Shown piece by piece: positions 54,976 to 64,000 of a DNA stretch of 64,000 nucleotides. This DNA is from Smallanthus sonchifolius. Lineage: Eukaryota > Streptophyta > Magnoliopsida > Asterales > Asteraceae. The stretch is taken from NCBI GenBank assembly GCA_023525975.1, contig CM042042.1:42295880-42359879 (forward strand), in the 5' to 3' direction. The position numbers were made by a program, and so were the translations under genes. Each line of letters begins with the position of its first letter. Position 1 is the stretch's first letter. A model generated the notes under the pieces. The model did no database searches, was not told the origin of the DNA, and saw only the letters and a program-made list of their open reading frames with translations.

Positions 54976-55788
54976 TGTTAGGAATCAAAGTCGGTAGCGC
55001 AGCAGATACATGGTTGTAAAAATCGCTAGGCGCTAGTCGGACGGTGGGGTGAGGCCTAGGCCTAGGCGGGATTAATCGGGGCCTAGGCGGGATTAATCGG
55101 ATTGGAATTTTTATATGTAATTTTTAGTTTTTTATATATATACACACATTTTTATATGTAGTTTTCAAAATTATATATATACACACACACATTTTTTAAA
55201 GAAGCTAGAAATTACAAGAACTAAACTGAAAATCGCCGGAAATTTGCATGAAAGTCGCCGGAATCTCGCCGGAACCTGCCTGAATCTCGCCGGAACCCTA
55301 CCGGAATATCACCGGAAAAACGGGAAATGGCCGATTTTTGGCCGACTAGGTCCGATTAGGCCCGCCTAGCCCCGATTTTGACCCAATTTTTCCGATTAGC
55401 GATTTTTAATCCGATTTGGCCAAAATTAATCCTCGACCCGCCGCCTAGCGACTAATCGGCGCCTAGGCGCGATTTTTACAACACTGAGCGGATACAACAC
55501 ACAAACGCAAGAAGAAAGCAATAAAACGACACAAGGATTTATAGTGGTTCGGTCAAGGTGACCTACATCCACTTGCTGCAACTAGGGTTTACTTTTATTG
55601 ATAGGTGCTACAAGAATTACAATTACAAGACTGAGATATATATAAGACAAGATTAGGTTAAACTAAAATAGGTAACAATGGGTTTTAGCCCATTAGGGCT
55701 GGCTGCCCTATTCCCCTTAATTCCGGCCGTAACAGGCCCAAAGGGGAGCCCAGCCCGGCCCAAACCCAATAGCTTTCATAACCCAACA
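54976..55788 (-). mobile_element. 3' LTR of the copia element with MITE insertion
   Basis: Plus-strand limits TGTTAGGAATC...ATAACCCAACA. A MITE occupies 55009-55486. The purine tract AAGTGAGAGAT (minus strand) lies at 55789-55800. Confidence 0.9.
55009..55486. mobile_element. hAT-type MITE copy 1 (CCTAGGCG-rich)
   Basis: Ends CATGGTTGTAAAAATCGC and, inverted, CAGTGTTGTAAAAATCGC; 8-bp TSD AGCAGATA (55001-55008) / AGCGGATA (55487-55494). The other LTR (about 58480) shows the empty site AGCGGATA once. The interior has CGCCGGAA(T/C)-type repeats and CTAGGCG clusters. Confidence 0.93.
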
Positions 55789-55929
55789 ATCTCTCACTTG
55801 AAAGCTTTGCCCATACAAATCATCCAAGCCATCTCAGCACCAGTAACTCCAGTAATCATTATAATCAAGTCCTCCAAGCCCAAGCTAAGATTTCATGTCA
55901 AACCCTCCTAGTTGCAGCGACCCTTCTCA

Positions 55930-57513
55930 TCAGTTACCTGAAAGGCCCGTTGAAGCTCCAACGAGCTTCAACCCAATACCAGTCATACCAGACCCAGCCG
56001 TGATTATCTCCACCACCGACCCATCTTCTGTCTCAACCGACTTGCATGTTCCGCCGGCTCCAGAGATACACCGAAGACCATCATCACTCTCCAAATTCAG
56101 CAAACAATCCTCAGGAGAGACTTTCTCATTCGGAACCTTAGTCTTCAAATCCCAGCGAACTCTCGGAACTGTACCCGGAACACGTCCCGTGCTCCCACTG
56201 TTCCCAAACCCCCTGACTGGTTTCACCCTCCGAACACATTCAACTGACATCTCAGTAGCTCCAGGCTTCACGTTTGCAAAGTGAACCCTCTTAGTGCGAG
56301 ATTCAGTGAACCGGACTTTATCACTCTGAACCGGGACGGTCACACATCCCTCAGCAGGTACCTCAACTAAATACAGTGATCCTCGTTTTTCTCCCCGAGC
56401 AATAACGAGATTTCCATCTAACACTTTCCACTTTCCACCGCCAAACTTGACATACAGTCCCTGTTCATCCAATTGACTAACAGAAATAAGATTCATCATC
56501 AGACTTGGAATTACCTTGACGTTTTGCAAGTTCCATGCAGTTCCTAATGGAGTCTTCAGATTCACATCTCCCATGCCCGTAACCTTTAAGGTTTCCCCAT
56601 TTCCTAGCCTTACCTGTCCAAAATCACCTTATTTTAGATTCACCATTGATTCACCGCTGTGCATAGCGTGAATCGATGCTCCTGAATCCATGACCCAAGA
56701 GCCCACACTGCTTTCCAAACTACAAACCAGTGCATAACCATAACAGACGACCTCAATAGTGCTCACTTCAGCAGACTTTTCCTTTTTGGCCTTTGGACAC
56801 TGACTCTTAAAATGCCCAACTTCTTTGCAGCCCCAACATGTGACAGTCTTAGGAGTTCTGGATGCACTCCTACCCTTGCTCCCACTTTCCCTGTTATTCC
56901 CTCTTCCCCTGCTTACACTTAACAATTCAGAAGAAGATGAGCTACCTTGCTTCCTGCGTCTTACGTCTTCTCCAAGAATCAAATCTCTCATCCCTTCAAA
57001 TGTAAAACCACTGGGCCCTGTAGAATTGGTAATGGCAGTTACCGTTCCGGACCAGCTATTCGGCAGTGAAGATAACAGCGCCAAACCTTGAGTTTCATCA
57101 TCAAAATTGATTCCCACAGAACTCAATCTGGACAAAAGTGAATTTAAATTGTTGATATGTTCTGTCACAACGTCTCCTTCCTTCATCATAGTCAAGAAAA
57201 ATTCTCTCAACAAGAACAGTTTATTTGCCGCCGACGGTTTCTCATACATGTTTGACAGAGCTGTCATCATGCCACGAGCCGTGGTTTCCTTCATGATGTT
57301 GAACGCGATACTCCTCGTCAAAGACAATGTAATAGCTGCCTTGGCCTTCTTGTCCTTCGAATCCCAAACATCTTGACTAATCTTATCCGTTTTTTCTTCC
57401 AATACCACATCCAAGTCCCTTTGACTCAACAGAGCTACAATTTGCATCTTCCACCATGCAAAGTCCGTCCCGTCGAACTTCTCAATCTGTACCTTCCCGT
57501 CCTCAGCCATCAC
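55930..57513 (-). pseudogene. copia Gag-protease ORF with one in-frame stop
   Basis: N-terminus MAEDGKVQIEKFDGTDFAWW (UBN2-type copia Gag), conserved MKEGDVVTEHINNLNSLLSR, Arg/Ser-rich linker, CCHC knuckle CWGCKEVGHFKSQC, protease motif WVMDSGASIHA. A single TAA at 56629-56631 follows VNLK; beyond it the same frame continues VRLGNGETLKVTGMGDVNLK and then LMMNLISVSQLDEQG and RGSLYLVEV (start of the pre-integrase region). The last 140 or so residues are unlike copia integrase and end SGN at 55930. About 528 codons in total. The stop could be a mutation or a point for limited readthrough; the sequence does not decide. Confidence 0.88.
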
Positions 57514-57713
57514 AATAGCAAACAGAAAACAGATAAACGAACTTGAACACGAAAAAAAAACTTAACCCGTCGACTCAAGGGTTTAGAAACCCTAATCGGC
57601 AATACAGACCTGGCAGCAACCCAAATCCACCCTATTCCGGCGACCTCATCAGACTTCCGGCAGCTACCCCCAAAACCCTAATCGGACCAGCTTTGCACTT
57701 CCTCCCTTCCTGC

Positions 57714-58148
57714 CATGGTTGTAAAAATCGCTAGGCGCTAGTCGGGCGGTGGGGTGGGGCCTAGGCCTAGGCGGGATTAATCGGATTGGAATTTTTATAT
57801 GTAATTTTCAGTTTTTTATATATATACACACATTTTTATATGTAATTTTCAAAATTAGATATATACACACACATTTTTTAAAGAAGCTGGAAATTACAAG
57901 AACTAAACTGAAAATCGCCGGAAATTTGCCTGAAAGTCACCGGAATCTCGCCGGAACCTGCCTGAATATCGCCGGAACCCTACCGGAATATCACTGGAAA
58001 AACGGGAAGTGGCCGATTTTTGTCCGACTAGGTCCGATTAGGCCCGCCTAGGGCCGCCTAGCGATTAATGAAGCGATTTGGCCAAAATTAGTCCCCGACC
58101 GGGCGCCTAGCGACTAATCGGCGCCTAGGCGCGATTTTTACAACCATG
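57714..58148. mobile_element. hAT-type MITE copy 2
   Basis: Ends CATGGTTGTAAAAATCGC at both sides (perfect inverted match), perfect 8-bp TSD CTTCCTGC (57706-57713, 58149-58156). Same family as 55009-55486, about 40 bp shorter in the middle. It lies in the copia leader. Confidence 0.95.
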
Positions 58149-58437
58149 CTTCCTGCGATAGCAATCAGCAGCCACAACAGGCTCCAATCAGCCCTGTTAC
58201 AGCCGTACAGAAGCAGAACAAAACGGAACAGCAGCAACAGTCAACGACCAGACCTCCAGCGACAAAACCAGCCGCAGAACAGGTCCAACCAGCCGCAAAA
58301 CAGAAACTGAAACAGCAGCCTTTCTCCCTTGCGGCTTCGAACCAGAACTCAGCAGATTGGTTCAGCACCAATCGCAATTTCAACAGCCCCTCTAATCTTT
58401 TTTCCCGTGCGAAAAACGTGTGTAACAACGAGCCAAA

Positions 58438-58449
58438 GCTCTGATACCA
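58438..58449 (-). other. Primer-binding site of the copia element
   Basis: Reads TGGTATCAGAGC on the minus strand, three bases inside the 5' LTR (58452-58778). Confidence 0.9.
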
Positions 58450-58451
58450 GT

Positions 58452-58778
58452 TGTTAGGAATCAGAGTCGGTAGCGCAGCGGATACAACACACAAACACAA
58501 GAAGAAAGCAATAAAACGACACAAGGATTTATAGTGGTTCGGTCAAGGTGACCTACATCCACTTGCTGCAAATAGGGTTTACTTTTATTGATAGGTGCTA
58601 CAAGAATTACAATTACAAGACTGAGATATATATAAGACAAGATTAGGTTAAACTAAAATAGGTAACAATGGGTTTTAGCCCATTAGGGCTGGCTGCCCTA
58701 TTCCCCTTAATTCCAGCCGTAACAGGCCCAAAGGGGAGCCCAGCCCGGCCCAAACCCAAGAGCTTTCATAACCCAACA
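58452..58778 (-). mobile_element. 5' LTR of the copia element
   Basis: 327 bp, differing from the other LTR at few positions by eye (for example GAATCAGAG versus GAATCAAAG, CAAGAGC versus CAATAGC). TATATATAAGAC at about 58627, inverted, may be the TATA region. Confidence 0.9.
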
Positions 58779-58780
58779 CT

Positions 58781-61743
58781 ATGGGCACAAGAACATTACA
58801 TATTTTGATTGATTTAGGGTCTACACATAATTTTTTGGATGAAAAGTTAGCCAAAATATTAAGTTGTCCTATGACTGCTGTGAAACCTATGAAGGTAACT
58901 GTAGCAAATGGTATCCAGCTTAGTTGTGGACAAATGTCTTCTGATTTTAAATGGATGATGCAAGGGGTTTGGTTTAAAGCTGATGTATTAGCTATTCCTC
59001 TAGAGAGTTATGATATGGTTCTTGGGGTTCAATGGCTTTCACCATTAGGGGACATTATTTGGAACTTTGCTAACATGACTATGCGGTTTCAAGTAGATGG
59101 TATTCCTTACACCTTGAAAGGAATTACATCCAATAAGGTCACCTTGTCCTCCTTAGAAAAAAGGTCTACTATGTTGCAACTTCCTGTCCAATCCCAATTG
59201 TTTGGATTACATCTTACCAGCCCACAGGAGGAGGTACCTAGAGGCTCCAAAATTTGTAATGTGTTGGAGGATTCTATTTTAACTACCCTATTGGAAGAGT
59301 TTCAAGATGTGTTTGTTGTCCCAAATTCATTACCCTCTTCCAGATCTTGTGATCATCAAATTCAATTGAAGGAGGGTACTATTCCTATCAACTTGAAACC
59401 TTATAGATATCAGGCCCTACAAAAGGATATTATTGAAAAAATGACACAAGAATTGGTTGATACTGGGGTGGTCAGGCCTAGTAAAAGTGCATATGCATCT
59501 CCTGTGGTATTGGTTAAAAAGGACTCCACATGGAGAATGTGTGTTGACTATAGGCAGTTAAATGATGCTACTATTAAGAATAGATTTCCTATTCCTCTTA
59601 TTGATGAGTTAGAAGAATTGGGAGGAGCTACTATTTTTTCTAAACTAGATCTACGTTCAGGATATCATCAGATTAGGATGCATGGTCCTGATGTTGATAA
59701 AACAGCCTTTAGAACCCATCAAGGTCTGTTTGAATTTTTGGTCATGCCTTTTGGCCTCACTAATGCTCCTGCAACATTCCAATCTTTGATGAATGACACT
59801 TTTAAAAGCCTTTTGAGGAGAAGTGTACTGGTTTTCTTTGATGATATTCTGGTATACAGTAAAGATATGCAGCAACATTTACTCCATTTAGCTGAAGTTT
59901 TAGACATTATGAGACACCAACAACTGTTTGCAAAGAGATCCAAGTGTGTTTTCGGAGGTCAATCTGTGGAATATTTGGGGCATGTGATAACTAAAGAGGG
60001 TGTTTCTACAGATCCTTCCAAAATTGAGGCTATTCAACATTGGCCTACTCCTCTTAATGTCAAGCAACTTAGAGGATTTCTTGGATTATGTGGTTATTAC
60101 AGAAGGTTCATTCATTCTTTTGGTATTATTGCCAAACCCTTGACTGATCTACTAAGGAAGGATGGATTTTTATGGTCTTCAGGTGCTCAAGTGGCTTTCC
60201 AACAACTTAAAAATGCTTTGGTGTCTGCTCCTGTATTGGCTTTGCCTGACTTGTCTAAACATTTTGTGGTGGAAACTGATGCCTGTAATAGGGGTATTGG
60301 AGCTGTTCTTATGCAGGATAAGCACCCTCTGGCTTTTATTAGCAGGGCTCTTTCTCCAAAGCAGCAGACTTTATCTGTTTATGAGAAGGAGTTATTAGCT
60401 ATTATCCTTGCTACTAAACAATGGCATTACTATCTCATTGTTGGGCACTTTATCATTAGGACTGACCAAAAGAGTTTGAAACATTTGCTTGATCAGAAAA
60501 TTACAACCCCCTTACAACACTCTTGGCTGGTCAAACTTATGGGGTATGACTTTGAAATTGTCTACAAGAAGGGTATTGAGAATGTGGCTGCTGATGCCCT
60601 TTCTAGACTACAAAGTTCTTCACTATATGCTATGAATATGGTGGCATTTCAACCCTTATTCTTTGATAGAATCAAGCTATCTTGGGTGAATGACATTGAT
60701 GTGCAGCAAATTATTCAAGGTTTGCAAACTACCACTGATCCTTCTCACTTTACTTGGGCTGATGACCTTTTGAAAAGAAAAAATAAACTAGTAGTGGGAA
60801 ATGATTCACAGTTAAGAGTGGATATAATCAAGGCTTGTCATGATTCTGCAATGGGTGGTCATTCTGGAATCCATGCTACTTATCAAAGGGTTAAAAGTAT
60901 GTTCTATTGGAGAGGTCAATTCAAAGATGTTAGACAGTTTGTGAGGTACTGTTCTACTTGTCAACAGGTTAAAACAGAATCTGTTTCTTATCCAGGACTA
61001 TTACAACCACTACCTATTCCTTTGTATGTCTTTGCTGACATCAGTATGGACTTCATTACTGGCTTACCTAAATCAAAGGGTAAGGATGCCATCTTTGTGG
61101 TGGTAGATAGACTTACCAAATATGCCCTTTTTATGTCACTATCTCACCCTTTCTCAGCAAGTACAGTTGCTCAAGTTTTCATTGATCATGTGTATAAGCT
61201 ACATGGATGGCCTTCTACCATTGTATCTGACAGAGATACTATATTTCTTAGTGCCTTTTGGAAGGAATTTACGCGAATTCAAGGAATTGATGTTCAAATG
61301 TCAACTGCTTACCACCCTCAATCTGATGGTCAAACAGAGGTAGTCAACAGATGTGTGGAATCTTATCTCAGGAGCATGGTATTTGATACGCCTAACACTT
61401 GGGAGAAATGGCTATCCTTAGCTGAATTTTGGTACAACACTAATTTTCATACTGCCATTGGTACTACGCCATTCAAAGCTTTGTATGGTTATGCTCCACC
61501 CATACATGTTCCTTATGTTCCTAGAGACTCTAATGTTGCTGATTTGGATGAAGGAATGTGTGCTAGAGAGGAAACTATTAAGTTGCTGAAATTTTCTCTA
61601 CAAAAGGCACAAAACAGAATGCAGCAAATTTCTAATGCCCACAGGACTGAAAGATCATTTGAGCCTGGCACTTGGGTTTTCTTGAAGCTACAACCCTATG
61701 TTCAAACTTCACTCAGGACTCTGGGGGTATTCCAAGCTATCAC
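58781..61743 (+). CDS. gypsy Pol: protease, RT, RNase H, integrase (long intact ORF)
   Basis: 988 codons without a stop. Protease DLGSTHNF (residue 11 on), where the usual DSG/DTG is [38 protein letters not shown], catalytic VFFDDILVYSKD (about 349-360). RNase H: VVETDACNRGIGAVLMQDKH (about 495) and DQKSLKHLL, ending ADALSRL. Integrase: H-x-H zinc part with CSTC (about 686-735), catalytic DISMDF (752), SDRDTIF (816) and E in QTEVVNR (851). All catalytic residues except the odd protease motif are in place. The ATG at 58781 lies in the eroded TSD of the copia insertion and is not the original start. The frame breaks at a G5 run (61723-61727). Confidence 0.92.
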
Positions 61744-62058
61744 CTAAGTACTTTGGTCCTTACTAAAGTGGGATTGGTAGCCTATAGACTGGATCTACCT
61801 CCTGCTGCTCAAATTCATCCAGTTTTCCATGTGTCCTTATTAGAAAAGGCTAAAGGTCCTGCTGCTCGGGCCACTGTCATTCCAACAATTCCTCATTTGC
61901 AAAAGTTGCCCTTGAAGGTATTGGACACTCGTATTGTTCGAAGGAGAAATAGAGCTGCAGGTCAAGTTTTGATTCAATGGCAACATCTTCCTATTGGTGA
62001 AGCTACTTGGGAATATCGAGATGAATTCCAGCTAAGGTTTCCTGACTTTGAACTGTAA
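61744..62058 (+). pseudogene. Integrase C-terminus and chromodomain, frameshifted
   Basis: One shifted frame would carry YSKLSPKYFGPY just before and across 61744; a second shift near 61765 leads to KVGLVAYRLDLPPAAQIHPV and FHVSLLEK. The chromodomain reads RRRNRAAGQVLIQWQHLPIG, then EATWEYRDEFQLRFPDFEL and a stop. Chromodomains mark chromoviruses and direct integration to certain chromatin; two small frameshifts separate it from pol. Confidence 0.85.
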
Positions 62059-62079
62059 TCCTTGAGTCAAGGATTTTCT

Positions 62080-62093
62080 AAAGGGGAAGGCAT
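62080..62093 (+). other. Polypurine tract of the Reina-like element
   Basis: AAAGGGGAAGGCAT, immediately before TGTTATGATATAAATAATTG. Confidence 0.85.
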
Positions 62094-62318
62094 TGTTATG
62101 ATATAAATAATTGGAGGACTAAAAGTGTAATTCTAGAAAGTTTAATAGTTTAGCTTGTTTTGTAAATTCTGTTTTGTTGACGGACTTAATTGTAATATGG
62201 CCAACTAACTTCGGTTAGGTTTACAACTGTACTTAACGGCCGATTCTAATCGAAATGAGACATGCAATTGAGTGAGAAATTCTTTCTTTCTGTCCAAATT
62301 CTTCTTCTTTTGCTATCA
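62094..62318 (+). mobile_element. 3' LTR of the Reina-like element
   Basis: Starts TGTTATGATATAAATAATTG; the most likely end is TTGCTATCA at 62318, giving about 225 bp. The end is a guess from the terminal CA because no second LTR is available. Confidence 0.6.
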
Positions 62319-62446
62319 GTTCCAGTTGGTGAGGCTTATTCAAAGGCACTTGAAGTTGCTCGTGATATTAATCAAAAAGTACTTTTATTATGTGTTGATT
62401 TATTTAGTAATCATTTACCAAATGAAATAGCTGATTTGAATGATTA
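62319..62446 (+). other. Short unrecognised ORF segment, possible host exon
   Basis: Beyond the presumed LTR end the frame reads VPVGEAYSKALEVARDINQK, then VLLLCVDLFSNHLPNEIADL and ND before a stop. The helix-like pattern and balanced codon use look protein-coding, but I recognise no family, and the ATG of this ORF lies inside the LTR. It could be an exon cut by the retrotransposon. Confidence 0.35.
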
Positions 62447-63113
62447 GTTTTAACAGCATAAGGTGTAATTAGTGGTGACAGATTTCGACCCATTCAATTA
62501 TGAATGAGTCAATTTGGGTTCTTTTATCATTAATCAGTAAAACCAGATGAAAATAACTTGAAAATGGGAAAGGCCAAATGGGATTCCAATACTTTAGTTT
62601 TATTGTTGTGTGGACGATGATGATTTTATTTTTAATCACTTTTTTGTTAGGTTAAGCAGTATAACACACGACTTGACTGAGATGCTTAAACGAAGGTAAA
62701 TGGTTTAACATGTCTTTTTGTTTCATTAGTTGAAAGGATTTACATCACTTTTTCGTTGGTTATGTGTTGAATCTGATGCACCTTCATGATGGCAGTGGTC
62801 GTGGTTAAAATAATCGTTGTTATATCTTTGTGTCTCTGTCAATGGTGGACAGGACCGGCTCTTTATTTGTCCTGGTGAAGATTTGGGTTCCCCAATTTTT
62901 GATGGGATTAATATTAGGGTTAAGGAGGCAACACCATAATCATATATCTATCTGAAAATTGTCTTTCTTAATTGGATGATTTGCAGGTATTTCTAACGTA
63001 TGGTTGTTGCAGTCCAACTGTTTTATCAATTGTCCAGCTGAAAATTTTGATTTTCTTTAGTTTAATTTGAAATTTGTTGGAATTGCATTATATATCTATC
63101 ATAATTGAAAAGT
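62447..63113. other. Spacer, nothing firm
   Basis: CAGGACCGGCTCTTTATTTG (62851) looks like a single hAT end without a partner. Otherwise AT-rich and intron-like. Confidence 0.4.
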
Positions 63114-63441
63114 ATGGGAGCCCATGTTAGCAAGAAATCTGCTGATGCTACTACCTCCAGCTCACCTTCAATCTCTTTGAAACGCATCATCACATTAACT
63201 CAACGCGCATGAAGCTGCCTGCAGATCAGATGCGGATTTACAATTGTTTGATGCAACACTACACGCGCGTGCCAACAACGTGATCAATACTTTGGCGGCA
63301 GGAGTTGAAGTGCACGTGTTATCATTTGATACACTTAAAGAGGTAACAGAATATGTGTTGGAAATGAATCAATAAGTTGTGAAGTTAATCTTGCATTGCA
63401 AGAAAGATATATCCATTGATAATCTTCCATTTACCAAACGG
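63114..63441 (+). pseudogene. UPF0496 (DUF677) family pseudogene
   Basis: Starts MGAHVSKKSADATTSSSPSI, then a frameshift or stop near 63210. In the next frame it continues EAACRSDADLQLFDATLHAR, NNVINTLAAGVEVHVLSFDT and LKEVTEYVLEMNQ, a TAA, and VVKLILHCKKDI. These are the N-terminal conserved blocks of plant UPF0496 proteins (At14a-like), whose molecular role is poorly defined. The normal continuation (NQDLFSLV-type) is absent. It has at least one frameshift, one stop and a truncation after about 100 of the usual 350-400 residues. Confidence 0.75.
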
Positions 63442-64000
63442 TAGGTTCCTGTTTGAAGATTGTTGATGCGCGTTATCATATGATGTCACTGCAGTCACTT
63501 CATCACGAATCAACCAAATGGTATGCTCTTGTTTTGTTTTGTTTTGTTTATCAAGCTAGATAATTTTTTTACTTACTATTGTTTTTTTGTGATTATACTT
63601 TAGAAGCAGAATGATCTATGCTTTCAAGTTAATGTTAAATTTTGTTTTTATTTTCTTTTCTATATTGCTTTTCACCTAGAGTTCTAAATGCAATCTTACT
63701 TTCAAATGACAAGGTTAAATGGTGTTAGAATATTCTTTTGCAAATACCAGCAATAAATGGACCTAGATATTGATCACAGAGTAGCTGTTAAGGTGAGTGT
63801 TCCATATGGAACTTGGAGTCTTTCATTATTTTGAAACAAATTTTGAAAAATTAAATTACATAAAAAATGTCTCATTTCATTTCATTATTCTTAAACACAA
63901 GTGTCGGTAGCCTTTGCCATCGACCACTTCTCCCCTCTTCACTTTGATCAAATAGCAAAAGTCACCTCAAACTTTGTAAAATATAAGTTTGACGCCCTCA
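63442..64000. other. AT-rich sequence at the right edge
   Basis: Intron-like, with TTGTTTTGTTTTG tracts. No exon could be supported. Confidence 0.4.

Larger units (their letters stand above)
54976..58778 (-). mobile_element. Non-autonomous Ty1/copia element (gag plus protease part only)
   Basis: LTRs of 327 bp each (54976-55788 without its MITE and duplicated target; 58452-58778). On the minus strand: 5' LTR, primer-binding site, leader, gag-protease ORF, purine tract, 3' LTR. There is no integrase, RT or RNase H. Flanks CTGT (54972-54975) and CTAT (58779-58782) are a plausible eroded TSD that fits the interrupted protein frame. Confidence 0.88.
54752..62318 (+). mobile_element. Reina-like chromovirus (Ty3/gypsy), 5' truncated, split by a copia element
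   Basis: A short gag/protease-junction remnant (to 54975), copia element (54976-58778), pol (58781-61743), C-terminal chromodomain (to 62058), polypurine tract and a 3' LTR of about 225 bp. No 5' LTR, primer site or most of gag is found upstream. The short LTR and chromodomain fit Reina; a Galadriel-type relative is possible. Confidence 0.75.

Noticed and set aside
62851..62910. hAT element starting CAGGACCGGCTC
   Set aside because: No matching right terminus or TSD within the window.

Overview
The window is transposable-element-rich plant nuclear DNA. The elements are plant types: Ty3/gypsy chromoviruses and an Athila-type element, Ty1/copia, TRIM, CACTA, hAT, Mutator-like and Helitron elements, tRNA-derived SINEs and L1-like LINEs. 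An Asteraceae-like eudicot is my guess from the general look of the families, with low confidence. No complete host gene was found. The only host-like coding sequence is a broken UPF0496-family pseudogene and an unidentified short exon-like ORF at the right end.

Layout. 1-5.7 kb: a large LTR in minus orientation full of short hairpins and tandem arrays, an Athila-like LTR remnant, the intact C-terminal ORF of a LINE that looks like the restriction-like-endonuclease type, and a SINE with target-site duplication (TSD). 6-11.4 kb: a hAT shell containing a decayed CACTA element, which contains a satellite-like array and a complete TRIM, each level with its own TSD. 12.5-18.7 kb: a long palindrome (two arms of about 610 bp) that received a Mutator-like MITE (itself holding a hAT MITE, itself holding a solo LTR), a Helitron at its apex and a PIF/Harbinger-like MITE. 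18.8-22.2 kb: a hAT element with a ZMYM1/TTF-type transposase pseudogene. 23-30 kb: hAT derivatives, a Helitron 3' end and an L1-like LINE split by a hAT element.

30.9-50.7 kb: a gypsy fragment is cut by an Athila-type gag-protease-only element, whose 5' LTR is cut by a Tekay/Del-like gypsy element. The 3' part of that gypsy element carries a copy of the upstream host flank, a trace of repair or conversion running past the LTR boundary. 50.7-53.2 kb: a palindrome-family fragment and a third large LTR-like segment with arrays of CTAC-TTCG-GTAG hairpins. 54.8-62.3 kb: a Reina-like chromovirus with a long intact pol ORF, cut by a gag-only copia element that carries two copies of one hAT-type MITE. 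62.3-64 kb: possible gene debris.

Two signals stand out. First, several independent LTR families carry clustered micro-hairpins of about 12-25 nt with 3-5 nt loops. The arm sequences differ between families and between units but remain complementary, including double (compensatory) changes. Second, the palindrome at 12.5-18.7 kb acts as its own empty-site control, because each insertion in one arm can be checked against the uninterrupted other arm.

All boundaries were read by eye. TSDs quoted are directly visible in the sequence; family names come from motif recognition without a database search.
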